64,000 nt of DNA from Nematopogon swammerdamellus (taxonomy: Eukaryota > Arthropoda > Insecta > Lepidoptera > Adelidae). The notes beneath the pieces are model-generated. The model saw only the letters and a list, made by a program, of their open reading frames with translations, made no database searches and had not been told where the DNA came from. Each line of letters opens with the position of its first letter. Within the stretch, counting starts at the first letter, position 1. Positions 1 through 11,056 of the stretch are shown here, one piece after another. The stretch covers positions 18,933,891 to 18,997,890 of the forward strand of contig OX336349.1 in NCBI GenBank assembly GCA_946902875.1, read 5' to 3'. A program made the position numbers and the translations under genes.

Positions 1-620
1 ATGTCAGTGCCTTCCTTCATTTCATGTCGGCTACACTGAACTGGGCGGAAAATACGAACTATTTATATAGCCGTTTCGACCGACGACGTTTCGTTCAATG
101 CGATGGTATCAGCCCGGGTGGGATAAACCCTACCACCTAGTAAATTGGTGTTGTGCTGCAAGTACTCTTCTAAATTAAACCGAATTAAATATTTTTATTA
201 CACCAATATTTGATATTAGATTTATACATATTATACTATATTTTGTACACAATAAATTAAAAAAATACACTTATTACACATCTTATATTTCGACTTAGAA
301 ATAAGTCGTCGTCAGAGAACAAAGAATTTATGAATTAAGGTTTGTGAATTACAGCACAACACCGACCACCACGTTTAGCAATGTATTAGGACAAGAAAAC
401 CATCGAGCAGCAAGTAAGGCATGAAGATTCACCTTCTGCATGACTCGGTGGAAGGACCGTGCCAAGGTGAGAGGTAGCTATCCTGTCGCCGCCCTGATGC
501 ACGACACCTTGTCCTTTGTCGCCTTTTACGATATGCACGGGGAGAGACGCAGTGGGGTTATTCTTTTTAAGTGCCGGCCCCAAACAGTACAGTACCGGCC
601 CCACACAGTAACTTTTTCTT
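1..620 (-). repeat. Chimeric SINE copy, cut by window edge
   Basis: Read on the minus strand this copy carries the block starting CCGTGTGGGGCCGGTAC (here degraded, about 550-620), then a body block with GGTCGGTGTTGTGCTGTAAT, then the common SINE tail (about 1-146). The same three blocks occur in the same order at 15083-15512. About 180-340 is AT-rich sequence not present in other copies, so the element was interrupted or has decayed there. Open frames here are chance frames inside the repeat. Confidence 0.7.
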
Positions 621-1339
621 AGCGTATATTAACCCACGCACACAAAAATACTTACGTATGTATGTATCTATTCAGAGTATATGTGTATGTGTGAGTAAGG
701 TAGGTAGGTAGACGCACACTTCGCGTAATTAAGGAAAACACGTAAAAATCCAATCTCCTACGGACCCCTCTTCAACACACACACACACATACAGATTTTA
801 TGTGACACACTCATGTACTCAGTTTGCTACAGTCTTCTTGCTCTGCCTTTCTTTATTACTTGGAGACGTTGTAAGTCTTGGATGCTATACAATTTCATTA
901 TAGTAACTTCATTTATTTTATTATTATATACATACACAACGTCACGCCTGTTACCCGGTGGGGTAGGCAGAGACAACGTATCTCCACGTGCCACGATCCT
1001 GACACACCTCTGCCGCCTCTTCCACTCTCATGTTTGTCTTTTTGACCAGATGCCCGTTTGTTACCGAAAGACTGACAGACAACTCAGCAGTGAGTCTAGT
1101 AGAATGAACATTTGCATAGAAGTTCCTTATAATATTACATAGGTGAGCACTAAAAAAGGATTTATGAAAATTCATCCCCATAGAAGGTTAAATAGGGGAT
1201 TAAATTTTGTATTGAAGTTCGTCATTTTTAAGTTAGAAATATCGAAATTGGTTTTCTGGTTTACGTTTATAAAGAAAAGTCAATTGTATCTGAGTTTTTG
1301 AAAATTCAACCCCTAAGTGCAAAAAGTCACGAGAAGCCA
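621..1339. other. No gene seen; (CA)n tract
   Basis: Apart from a short (CA)n microsatellite near 777-793 I recognise nothing in this stretch. The small open frames lack any family signature. Confidence 0.5.
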
Positions 1340-1358
1340 AACCGCGGGCAAAAGATAG
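1340..1358 (+). repeat. Helitron-like 3' end remnant
   Basis: CCGCGGGCAAAAGATAG followed by T matches the 3' end of the short Helitron-like elements elsewhere in the window (compare 16815-17241, which ends GGGCAAAAGCTAG|T). The 5' limit is not clear. Confidence 0.4.
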
Positions 1359-2503
1359 TATTTTAATAAATTACCCTGTCTATGTGTATGTGCGAATATT
1401 TTTTTTTTAATCCAACAAACACATGCATAGTCGCGCGCGCGCGCGTGTGTGTGTGTGTACTGCCACATAAAAGCACGCGGGATGAATTAAATTATCCCTC
1501 ATTTTCTCTTCCTAATTCCCATCAAAATTGCAAAAAATTCCGCACACACTGCCGAGACGCCACGCACCGCGGCGGCGGCGTCGCGACGCCGAAATTCTCG
1601 TCCCTCCCCCAACACCCCACACCCCCAGTGCGTTCCTAATATAAATTAAGTCCCCCCCACCTATAGGGGGAGTACGGAATACACGTACAGGCGTCTCTGT
1701 GTTGGTATTGTAAAGTCTTAAAAATGAGAGGACGGTGGAATCTTTAAAAGGGTAGGTCTTAAGAGACAGGGGGGCTCATTTACCCCCCCGCGACCCCACT
1801 GGCCCCCCGAAGGGGGTTCCCCCTTCACGCACAAGCGCGTTCTCGGGCACTTTCCTTATCTCATTGTTGGGGTGTTGGCGTGTGTTTGGCCTCAATATTT
1901 TGGCGATATTAAAGTAAAGCCCCGATCGAATATTGTTTGGTCAGTGCTTTTTCGCTTGGCCCATTTGTCTGCGCTTACCGTTTGGAGTTTGCTTCTGTCG
2001 GTGATGATGATGATTCCGAGTAAGTAACGTTAAGAAAGATAGAAATAACGAATTTTTTTAATGAATACCAATCAATACTAAAATAATAAATCTGTAAGGG
2101 ATGGTCATGGAGTAAGTTACTTTGTTTTATGAGATACTGCGTTTGTAGACTCTATGTATGATAGCAAAACTAAATTGACGATTTTTAGAAATCTTTTCTG
2201 TATGTATGTGTGTTCCTCCATAACTCTTAAACCGATCATCCCAATTCGATTAAACGTAAAAAGCACATTTAACTATACTCGACACAGGATAGGCTAAATA
2301 AAATTGAGTTCCGGCTACGCTAAGATGTGGGCTCAATATTACTACTGTTAGTAATATTAAATTATTAGGTAGATATTGAAGAATAATCATTATTAAACTA
2401 ATTGTCAATAATCATTCAAACATAAGCTGTTCTAATTTATTAGGCTTTATTCAGCGATAATACACTCCATAAACATAAATGACGATGAAATAAATATAAA
2501 TGA
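1359..2503. other. GC-rich island and purine/pyrimidine simple sequence
   Basis: Contains a (GC)n/(GT)n tract at about 1432-1459 and a GC-rich stretch at about 1540-1860 with C and G runs. No coding signature is evident. It could be regulatory or untranslated sequence of an unseen gene, which is only a guess. Confidence 0.4.
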
Positions 2504-2704
2504 CTAGCTGTGCCCGCGGCTCCGCCCGCTCTCGTATTTCACTTCACTGCCTATAGTTGATGGGAAGAATCAAGCTATCCGTAGATTTTTTTTTATTAAA
2601 ATCGGTTCAGTGGTTCTCGAGTTATAAGCGGACAGACAGACATGCACTCAGACACTCAGACACTCAGACAGAAAGCAGACGTTGCATTTTATTAAAGGTA
2701 AGGA
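2504..2704 (-). mobile_element. Short Helitron-like element
   Basis: On the minus strand it begins TCCTTACC, preceded by A, and ends GGGCACAGCTAG, followed by T. These are the Helitron hallmarks: 5' TC, 3' CTAG, insertion between A and T. It is about 200 bp and non-coding. A near-identical sibling lies at 51616-51810, with the same GTTATAAGCGGACAGACAGA-type interior on one strand. Confidence 0.7.
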
Positions 2705-2775
2705 TATGTTTCTGAAATTTTTATTTACTCTATTTCAAAACTAACTCATGCGTGATACTCCGTCACAGACAGTCG

Positions 2776-2840
2776 GCGTGTATGCGTGCACTGCTGGACA
2801 TACGCGTTCGTCGACTCTTCGGCCGACGTGACCAGCACAC
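2776..2840 (-). repeat. RTE-type LINE 3' end fragment
   Basis: Contains CTGCTGGACATACGC followed by CTCTTCGGCCGACGTG. Both are pieces of the RTE-like C-terminal region seen more completely at 34555-34800 and 51190-51450. It is badly decayed. Confidence 0.45.
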
Positions 2841-3263
2841 TGCAAATTCAACTACACAATCGAATTTAAAAATAATATAATTATTATCTCTAGTTTAATT
2901 TATTTACTCCTAAAAGATTTTTCATATTCCTCCATTTCCCAAATGCGCAGGCTGCGTGGTAATTAAAGCTACGCATTATATCGATTTGTCATGAGGGTCC
3001 CGGGCTGCTTTATCCCGTATCATTTAGCCTAATTTTTTTATTTGACGCAAATATTTTTATTCACAGAACATCCATTAATATAAATTAAATATTTAATGTA
3101 AACTCAATTTTATTTTACTTCTAACGGCAGTTTTTTCTTAATTTTTTTTTTCATTGGCTTTACTTTTTGGCTTAAACGTATAAATGCATATGCGAATGAC
3201 TCTTTGATCTGGAATTGACGGGGTACGAAAAACTGGTCAGAACAAAGTACGAGTAACTTCAAA

Positions 3264-3551
3264 TTCTTCATGAATTTGCTTTCTTACATAGGTGTGTTAT
3301 AATTATTTATTAATTATAACACACCTATGTAAGAAAGCAAATTCTTCATGAATTTGCTTTCTTACATAGGTGTGTTATAATTATTTATTAATTATAACAC
3401 ACCTATGTAAGAAAGCAAATTCTTCATGAATTTGCTTTCTTACATAGGTATGTTATAATTATTTATTAATTATAACACACCTATGTAAGAAAGCAAATTC
3501 TTCATGAATTTGCTTTCTTACATAGGTGTGTTATAATTATTTATTAATTAA
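3264..3551. repeat. Tandem 78-bp palindromic satellite, 3.7 copies
   Basis: Three full units (3264-3341, 3342-3419, 3420-3497) and a partial fourth are almost identical. Each unit is itself a near-perfect inverted repeat with arms TTTGCTTTCTTACATAGGTG and its complement around an AT-rich centre, and the unit junction TTCATGAA is also palindromic. The array is thus a run of alternating inverted repeats that could extrude hairpins or cruciforms. Confidence 0.95.
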
Positions 3552-4517
3552 CTAATAATCATGTTATGATTGTATAATGTTTTCATACATATACACACTG
3601 TAAATATTGTGTGCATGTAACTGTTGAGAAAATGTTTTTCATCGCCTTTAACGGCTGACACACAACGGTTGACTGAAATCAACTTCGAGAAAAAATAAAT
3701 AGGGGCGGGGTCAGGTTATAAAATTAGTCCTATGAAAGTGTCTTACCGATTGTCACAATTCTACATAAGTCTTGTGTGTGAATTATTTTGTACTAGCTTT
3801 TACCGGCGGCTTCGCGTCGCTTGTTAAACTTTTTGCTCACAGCTCAGGCCGCCGATGATGAAGCGCAGCGATTAAGAGCCAAAAAAGCATCTTGAGAAGT
3901 AACACGATGTAACAGTGGAAAATCTATGTAAATTGATAAATTGGTTCTCGAGTTATAAGAATATTCATATATTGACGTAGGTTACACAGTCGGTTGCCAG
4001 TCGTCGCCGGTCGCCCGTAGAAACTTGACCTCATTTATAAAAAATAAGTGTTATCTGGTTAACAGAAAGTGTAACAAATATTATAAAAAAAAAAATGTTT
4101 ACATCAACTCATGTTGAACGGTGCCAAAAGTCGAGTTTACAATGAAAAATTTTAAAACAGCAAAAGATACGAGGCAAGCCCGCCCACACCGGGTGGCATA
4201 CGGGGATTTTTCTTAAGATCCCCGCGCGCGGCCGTGGGTAAGTTTTTTAGCTCCGCAAGGGCGAACCGAAGGGGAGGGCGGGAATTCAAATGAGGGGCGA
4301 CTTATTAGTAGATGTGTGCGCCTCGTCTCGCCATGTCGGAACCTTTCAAGACGTGTCCCTATGTACCGCGCGAGAGGTGAATATCAATTTTTATGTTGCC
4401 CCATTTGGACGTTGAGATTCACTTATTTAGTGACGAGACGGACGGACTCTTTCAGAGTTTTTGTTTAGTGAATTTCTTTCATAAACAGTACATAACTTGT
4501 ACATAACGGTAACTTGT
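3552..4517. other. No gene; one Helitron-like terminus
   Basis: ACTAGCTTTTACCGGCGGC at about 3792-3810 looks like a minus-strand Helitron-like 3' end. About 4180-4340 is GC-richer. Nothing else is recognised. Confidence 0.4.
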
Positions 4518-4788
4518 ACCGTGTGGGGCCGGTACTTTAAAAGAATAGCCCCACTGCATCTCTCCCCGTGTATGTCGTAAAAGGCGACTAAGGGATATGG
4601 CTCCCTTCTTATATTACTAGGTGGTAGGGTTCAACCCGCCCGGGTTGGTACCACCGCACTGAACCCGGCCGGCACGACCGAAGGGAAGCACTGACGTGGC
4701 ACCAAGTTCATCCGGTGTTATGGGCTGACATCACGGATGTTGTAGGTGATGTAGCCAACTGTGTGAGTTTCCATAAAAAAAAAACATA
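4518..4788 (+). mobile_element. SINE, CCGTGTGGGG-headed, internally deleted
   Basis: Starts ACCGTGTGGGGCCGGTAC, carries GTCGTAAAAGGCGACTAAGG and CTAGGTGGTAGGGTT, and ends with the common tail GTGTGAGTTTCCATAAAAAA. Compared with the copy at 4934-5260 it lacks about 60 bp in the middle, between the CCACCGCACTGAA and CCGGCACGACCG blocks. Confidence 0.85.
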
Positions 4789-4933
4789 CATGGCAAGCTA
4801 CCGTTTCATAAAAACTGTCTGTTTATCTTATGTGTAGCCTGGCCATCCAGAGGAGGAACGCCGCTTCAGTCTTGGAGACCATGCTAATGGTCCCTATGGA
4901 CGATTAATTTTATGTATAGTTAGATTTATTTGT

Positions 4934-5260
4934 ATTTTTTTTTTTTATTGAAACTGACACGGTTGGCTACATCACCTACAACATCCGTGATGTCAGCCCA
5001 TAACACCGGGTGAACTTGGTGCCACGTCAGTGCTTCCCTTCGGTCGTGCCGGCTACACTGAACTGGACGGAAAACACAAACTATTTACATAGCCGTTTCG
5101 ACCGACCTTTCATTCAGTGCGGTGGTATCAACCCGGGCGGGTTAAACCCTACCACCTAGTAATATAAGAAGGGAATCATATCCCTTAGTCGCCTTTTACG
5201 ACATACACGGGGAGAGATGCAGTGGGGCTATTCTTTTAAAGTACCGGCCCCACACGGTAC
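4934..5260 (-). mobile_element. SINE, full-length CCGTGTGGGG-headed copy
   Basis: Minus-strand copy running from poly-T (A tail) at 4934 to the CACACGGTAC start at 5260, about 327 bp. It lies head to tail-opposed to the plus-strand copy 146 bp upstream, so this region can fold back. It is a useful reference copy for the family. Confidence 0.9.
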
Positions 5261-5799
5261 AATCTTAGTGAATTGTATAGTTAATGAAGTTATTTTTGGG
5301 TCCAGATTTTATTATTTTATTAGAAATAAAGTATAATATTATATGTGGTAGGTTTGGCCGTCCAGATTCATATCACCCACAGAGCATGAAGCCGGCCTCT
5401 GGTCGCTGTTCTGTGGTACTACCAAACTGAATATTATATTCAGCTCAAGTACGTGTCGACCGGAACAAGGTGTAATAATAATATAATTTATTTAGGCAGA
5501 AGTCCTATTCATTTCACACGTTCAGCATATAAAACATTTCATTATTATTCAATATAATAAATTTATATTAACTAGGTATTCTATGAAATAATATATATTT
5601 TTTTTATTATTACAAAATTACCAACTAATGGGCCAACATGAATGTGCCTGAGGCTCCGACCTCAGGCACAGACACCCAGTTTTGGTGCAATAAAAACAAA
5701 CGTATATCTGTCCACATACATATTTCATTATACATATAATATACAGAATGACCCAATTTGACCTGATTTCGCATTTAATAATATTAATAAAAAGCTCAG
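5261..5799. other. No gene recognised
   Basis: AT-rich sequence. GAGGCTCCGACCTCAGGCAC (about 5650) resembles a piece near 49410, so a second dispersed repeat fragment may be present, but I cannot classify it. Confidence 0.4.
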
Positions 5800-5953
5800 T
5801 ACAGTTTTTTCCTAGTACTCATATTTTTCGAAATAATCGAGGTTTTGGTGCTTTTGGTTCGCCAAAACCATGTCCAACAAACATCGTAAACTGACCTTTA
5901 AATGGCGATTATCTCGAAAAATACGAGTCCTAGAAAAACAATTTTAGTGAGTT
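5800..5953. repeat. Dispersed repeat shared with 58770-58930
   Basis: TTTTTTCCTAGTACTC, ATAATCGAGGTTTT and AATGGCGATTAT occur in the same order at 58770-58930 with scattered differences. The family is unknown. Confidence 0.6.
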
Positions 5954-6310
5954 TTTTTAAGCTCATAAATATCATACACGCTGAATCCCGACAATCGGGG
6001 TAAGCAGTAATCGGTCTTGTGCTGCAAGAACTCTGGCAAATTACAGCACAACACCGACCACCACATTTCGCAAAGTATTCGAACAAGATTAAATCCATCA
6101 AGCAGCAAGTAAGGCACGAAGGAAGTGCTGCATGCACTTGCTGCATGACTCGGTGGAAGTACCGTGCCAAGGTGAGAGGTGGCGAGCCTGTCACCCTTTA
6201 GCACGACATCTTGTCCTTATCCCTTAGTCGCCTTTTACGACATGCACGGGGAGTGATGCAGTGGGGCCATTATTTTGAAGTACCGAACCCACACGGTTTT
6301 TAAGCTCATA
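5954..6310 (-). mobile_element. SINE (head 2 + body 2) with 14-bp target duplication
   Basis: The element occupies 5968-6296. It is flanked by the direct repeat TTTTTAAGCTCATA at 5954-5967 and 6297-6310, which fixes both ends. In its own orientation it starts CCGTGTGGGTTCGGTAC and ends CAGCGTGTATGATATT. This defines a SINE type that shares the head of the copy at 4934-5260 but has a different body. Confidence 0.9.
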
Positions 6311-7734
6311 CAATGAGAAATCTCGTGTAAGCAAGAAATCCCGTGAAATCCCAAGAAATCCCGTGTAAGCGAATGCGGTCGATCTGGGACACCCAGCATA
6401 GCTAATCGTATGCCGGTGCATCGATAAATTTTCAAAATTTGTTTACGAACATAAACTCACAACTCCAATAACAATACCTACCCAGCAACTCGCGTCAGAA
6501 ATTGGTCCAATAGCTGATTCCAATGACCAATTAGTGGTTGGAACTTCGGAGCGCCACATCACGGCCTAAGTGGCGCGACTTTTGTCGAGTGGCGCCACTT
6601 GTGGCCCGAGTCCCAGCGCCGCAGTTATCCGACCAGCCGTTTACGAGTTAATAAACTGAGTTATCGCCCCTAACGATTTAATAAAGAGTTCGGTGGGCGA
6701 CGTAAAAATGCCCGCTTGGTGGACGCGCTGAGAAACTCTCTAAGTAGCATTTTGTTTAGCTTGTTTGTTAGTTCACATAGTTCCGACATTGCACGGTCGA
6801 ATAATCACAAATCAGGTAGATTCATAATTACTTAGGATTAAAGTAAATAAACTTGTGTACCTACTACAATAAGGTGCGATAAAGTCTGGTCGAAAAGTCA
6901 CAGTTCAATACAAGGTAAGATCTTGACAAATACACTATATGGGTATATTTTTAAGGTTTTTATTTAAAGTATGTATATAGTAATATTATGTTTTGTGTAA
7001 TAAGTACTCGTATATTGTTTAGCTCCTCTCCATCCAAAGGTTGTTGAAATAAATCTTATAGAAAAAAAAACAAACAATATTTTGTTTATATTTTCATAAT
7101 ATAGACATATTTTCATTATAAATGACTTAAAAATTAAAAAGAAGTACGAAACTATTGAGGGGAATAATTTTAAAACCATTAGAACGTATGTCACAAGAAA
7201 ATCGGCACTAAAAAATGCGACTTACAGTGTTCTCCATTCTCTCATTTTTTTTTCATAGTAAAAAGCGCCGCCGTGCAACAACGGTCCGCAATGAAAGTAA
7301 TTTGGAAAGATTTTAACGATAATCGCCAGCGCGCCGCGCCGCCGCGCCTGACCAACTTGCCGACCGTACCAGCGGGAGCAGAGAGCGGTACTGTTATGCG
7401 GTTGACTGTACTTTAGTGGACTACTGCTTCTGAAGTTGGCGCTTGCTTTTTATTTAATTGGGAACTTCTAGAAGTGAACTTTGCATAACGCATCGCATTG
7501 TCGTGGGCATTTTACGGGATTCTTGAATATGAATATATTAATTCTTGAATGTCATCTAACTTTTTTGCTCCAAATAGGCTCAGGAGTACCTGGTTTGCTT
7601 TATGTATGACCTATAATCATCGAACAGCCGGTATAACTAGATAGACAATTTAATGTGTTAAACTTTATTAAGAACAATATTTAAATTAAAATACAAATCA
7701 GAAAAATATCATATGTATATATTTTATTAAAATA
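6311..7734. other. No gene recognised
   Basis: Holds a short AAATCCCGTG repetition (6320-6365) and a GC-rich patch (7260-7400). The remainder is AT-rich unique-looking sequence. Open frames are short and without signature. Confidence 0.4.
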
Positions 7735-8225
7735 ATAATAGATAGATAGGACTATTCTCGCGAATAGACCTGATATTGTGATAGTGGACCGGGAGGCAAG
7801 GCGCGCAACGCTCGTCGATATCGCCGTGCCGCACGATGGTAACCTCGTCAGTAAGGAAGCAGAGAAGATGCTGAAGTATCTGGATCTGCAGCACGAGGTT
7901 ACCAAAATGTGGCCCGTCGACTCGACGATCGTTGTGCCCATAGTCGTATCAGCGCATGGGCTGATAGCGAAGAACCTCGATGACCACCTTAAGAGGCTCT
8001 CGCTGAGTGGTTGGGTCAAGGGCCAGATCCAGAAGGCAGCCGTGCTCGACACTGCACGCATCGTCCGGAGGTTCCTCTCTTTGGGACCCGACCATCGGTA
8101 GCCTGGGTTCGCCCCGCCGCCGGTGGTGGAAACTCCGTTTGTTTTTATATTAATTTTAGGTTTTAATTTTTGAAAAAATTTAAAATTTGTATAAAAAGAA
8201 ATGTGGAAATAAATTAATAAATATA
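7735..8225 (+). mobile_element. R4/Dong-type LINE, 5'-truncated 3' end
   Basis: An open frame read from about 7744 to 8101 gives the C-terminal restriction-like endonuclease segment of an early-branching non-LTR retrotransposon: ANRPDIVIVDREARRATLVD, followed by IAVPHDGNL, LQHEVTKMWPV and IVVSAHGLIAKNLDDHLKRL. The PD...D spacing fits the PD-(D/E)xK type endonuclease of R2/R4/Dong elements. Stop at 8101, then about 120 bp of 3' UTR ending in TAA/ATAT-rich sequence. The 5' junction sits in an (AAT)-rich tract, consistent with Dong-like preference for TAA repeats. The reverse transcriptase is missing, so the copy is dead. Clade assignment is from memory of the family motif. Confidence 0.65.
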
Positions 8226-9153
8226 ATATAATATGTATATGATCGAAATTGAGTTTCCTATATTGGCAACACTCTAAATTAGACAGCTGTCAATAATGGC
8301 GTGTTTGAAACGCTTAATGTTAGCTTGCAAGGTAACATTTACGAAAATTTAATGATGTTAGACTATAAACATATATGTTAATATAATGTTTTTTTAATTT
8401 AGTTTCCTCTTTTTATTTTATAACTGTTTGTCTACCAGAATTTTAGATTCCATATAAATATGTATGTAGGTCCACCGGGTTCACTGGAGGAAATTTCTTG
8501 AGGCAATAAGGCCGCCCTTGCCATTCATTAAGTGGCATAAAGTGTATTATTATACATTTATATTATTTATTTCACATTTTTACATTAAATTTATATAAAT
8601 TTTACATATATTACCTTTACTAAAAGTAATAAAAATATCCAAAATTTATACAAAAATTAATCACTTAATGTAACTTTTCACCATTTTTCGCGATAATAAT
8701 TTGTGTTAACCCAAATACGACTAAACTTAATACTGGACCAGGTTTTCATGTATTTATTTCATACCAATCTGCGTTACATTACTTTCAGCCACCACAAGGA
8801 GTAGCTTGTTCTAGAAGACTCTATACAAGGCGGGGAGGGATGTTACGAGCGTGTGCCGCGGCGTCATCATCCACTGGGCGGGCGCGACTGTACCGGCTTG
8901 TTGGGCGGGCGGCGCGCGACTTAGGAGCGGAGCGGACATGTGGGGAGCCTTCTTCGCGTACAGTTTTAACTCACGAGCGCGGCTGAGTCACGCTTGTGTG
9001 CACTATACATGCACACTGTCTTTGTCTGCGTAAGCTCGGGAGCGCTACCTGCGCTAACGCACACACACACAGGAGCGCGTGTCTATACGCATTACAACTA
9101 CAAGTATGGCTCACCCGCGCTCGTGAGATAAAACATCTGTACTACTACGCTTG
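8226..9153. other. No gene; GC-rich patch
   Basis: 8226-8840 is AT-rich. 8850-9110 is GC-rich with a (CA)n tract near 9058. No recognisable coding or RNA gene. Confidence 0.4.
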
Positions 9154-9400
9154 TCAGCCTCGGTAGCTCAGTGGTGCGGTCGGTCGACTATTGTTAAGCA
9201 ACCCTGAGTGCGGTCAGTAGCTTGGATGGGTGACCGCTCGACCGTTGGAGGCTGACCGTGGTTCGGATTCCACGTAAAACTGTTAGGTCCCTTCCCTTCT
9301 CACCTTACTAGGTGGTAGGGTTTATCCCGCCCGGGTTGGTACCACCGCACTGATTGAAACGTCGTCGGTCGAAACGGCAAAGGAAGGGAAGGAATAGTGA
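9154..9400 (+). mobile_element. SINE with composite tRNA/5S-like Pol III head, 3' truncated
   Basis: Begins GTCAGCCTCGGTAGCTCAGT, a tRNA A-box motif (TAGCTCAGTGGT), and has a tRNA B-box-like GTGGTTCGGATTCCAC at about 9258-9273. Between them lies GTTAAGCAAC...GCGGTCAGTA followed by GGATGGGTGACCGC, which matches the internal control region (box A, intermediate element, box C) of animal 5S rRNA. The core CTAGGTGGTAGGGTTTATCC follows. The common tail is missing: the copy ends in AAGGGAAGGAA-type sequence. Confidence 0.8.
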
Positions 9401-9496
9401 GGGGCAGGAGAAGGGAAGGAATCTTTACCCTGTTTAATTATACAGAAAGTTATCTTACCTCCTGCACTACTACGCGAAGAACACTCAAGTAGTTCT

Positions 9497-9965
9497 TTTT
9501 TTTATAGAAACTGACACGGTTGGGTACATCACCTACAACATCCGTGACGTCAGCCCATAACATCGGGCGAACTTGGTGCCACGTCAGTGCTTCCTTTCGG
9601 TCGTGCCGGCTACACTGAACTGGACGGAAAACACAAACTATTTACATATCCGTTTCGACCAACCTTTCATTCAGGCGGTGGTATCAACCCAGGTTAAACC
9701 CTACCACCTAGTAATATAAGAAGGGAGTCATATCCCTTAGTCGCCTTTTACGACATACGCGGGGAAAGATGCAGTGGGGATATTCTTTTAAAGTACTAGA
9801 GATAATAGGGATAAATCTTAATAAATTAATTTCTAACCCAATTCAACAACCTAGTCAAAAATTAGAAGAAATTGAAATTAATGTTCTAATTAATAATAAT
9901 AATAAAAAAATTAATTTATTTGAATTAAAATTTAAAAAAATCAAAAAAAGGACCGGCCCACACAT
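9497..9965 (-). mobile_element. SINE (CCGTGTGGGG head) interrupted by mitochondrial DNA
   Basis: A minus-strand SINE from poly-T at 9497 through the common tail and core to the head at 9950-9965. The head is split: GATATTCTTTTAAAGTACT at 9780-9797 and GGACCGGCCCACACA at 9950 normally adjoin. The intervening AT-rich DNA is a nad2 NUMT. Confidence 0.9.
9798..9941 (-). pseudogene. nad2: NUMT: first 48 codons of mitochondrial nad2
   Basis: On the minus strand, with the invertebrate mitochondrial code (TGA Trp, AGA Ser), the segment gives an uninterrupted 48-residue ND2 N-terminus. It starts with ATT, runs through SNKLIFLLLLLISTLISISS and then WLGCWIGLEINLLSFIPII. ND2 is a subunit of respiratory complex I. 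In the nuclear code the frame is broken by the TGA codons, so it cannot function here. It sits inside a SINE head with no duplication at the junctions, as expected for capture of organelle DNA during end-joining repair. The high match to an intact ND2 frame suggests recent transfer. Confidence 0.93.
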
Positions 9966-10140
9966 AATATTATATAGAAATAAAATCGATACAGTACAGC
10001 CTAGCAAAAACTGCCTGTACGATGTGGTTATCAGACCGAGCCACCCGTTCCAGAAAACAAGCTTTTCGTTTTCTTAACAGCCCGCGTAGAAGTCGTCCAG
10101 CCTATTCTCAGCGAAAATGCCAGACGCACTACACCTCCAC

Positions 10141-10463
10141 CACAGATTACTTAATAGTTACTTCGTAACAGATAAATCACTCCATAGAAAAAGTTCCATA
10201 CCTTCGGCTTTATCCTAGTCTAGTCTAGCACTAATCTTTCACGTCGCCAATCGCTGCGTGCGAAAATGTACCTAAACGATCCAGTGTAAAGTGCATTATT
10301 GCTTTGCAGCTGCGCGCGTTAGCTTTGGCGAGCGTGTAGGTATGTTTCGCGCGGTTGACGAATTTCTACTGAATTAGACCGCCGCCGCGCGCCGCCGCCG
10401 GGGCGGTACACCGGGCGGTAGGTAGTTAGCGCGCGCAAGTACATAGAGTGCGTGAGGCCTGCC
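10141..10463. repeat. Dispersed 0.3-kb repeat, copy 1
   Basis: Shares near-identical sequence with 30882-31179, from CACAGATTAC through GTTACTTCGTAACAGATAAA and GCGAAAATGTACCTAA to AGAGTGCGTGAGGCCTGCC. Both edges are sharp in the two copies. I see no inverted termini and cannot name the family. Confidence 0.85.
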
Positions 10464-11056
10464 TCCACAACGACGGTAGGCCCAGCATACAGCGCAGTGC
10501 ATTAATTGTACTGTATACCAGTACGAGCTGAAATAATTCCTTTTTAAGTCATTAAAATATTCGGTCACTCCCATTTTCGGTCGACATCAAAGTTTAATAC
10601 TTTAATGCGATTGCCCCGCCCCACAACCCGTCTATCACAACTCCTAAGTCAATGCGGGCAGTGACTTTAAGCCGCCGCCGATCTTTTGTTTCTTAATTGC
10701 TACAGCGTTTCTTCTTTCTACCTCCCCCCCCCCCCCCCCCCCCCATCCTTCCCCATCCAAAGGGAGGAAAAAGGAGAGAAGAGGTCGAAGGGGAAGAGGA
10801 AAGTTGGGCAATTCTTATTTCTCATGCCCGCGTGTTTGTTCAAGCCGGTGTGACGTGAATCGCAACTGCTGCGTGTGTAGCAATTTTTGCTAATCTTGGT
10901 TTTTTTTGTGTGCTATATTTTGTGGAAATTATTCAGTGCTTCGGTCATGTTGACAAAAATTAAAGATAAAACTTAGGAAAGTGATAATTTAATTTTGATT
11001 TGTTGTTTTGATTTTATTACTTGACATGTTTTTAAAAGATTACATTTTTAATGTTG
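10464..11056. other. No gene; poly-C tract
   Basis: Contains an uninterrupted C run at about 10727-10744, preceded by TTCTACCT and followed by purine-rich sequence. The run could form a G-quadruplex or i-motif. Otherwise nothing is recognised. Confidence 0.5.

Noticed and set aside
3264..3551. CRISPR-like array
   Set aside because: Eukaryotic DNA, no unique spacers; the units are contiguous palindromes.
9195..9242. 5S rRNA gene
   Set aside because: Only the internal control region matches; the 5' and 3' strands of helix I are absent. It is part of a SINE head.
9769..10077. A 102-aa nuclear protein
   Set aside because: It is the antisense of a nad2 NUMT fused to SINE sequence.
10141..10463. 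Solo LTR
   Set aside because: No TG...CA ends, no polyadenylation motif and no flanking 4-6-bp duplication in either copy.
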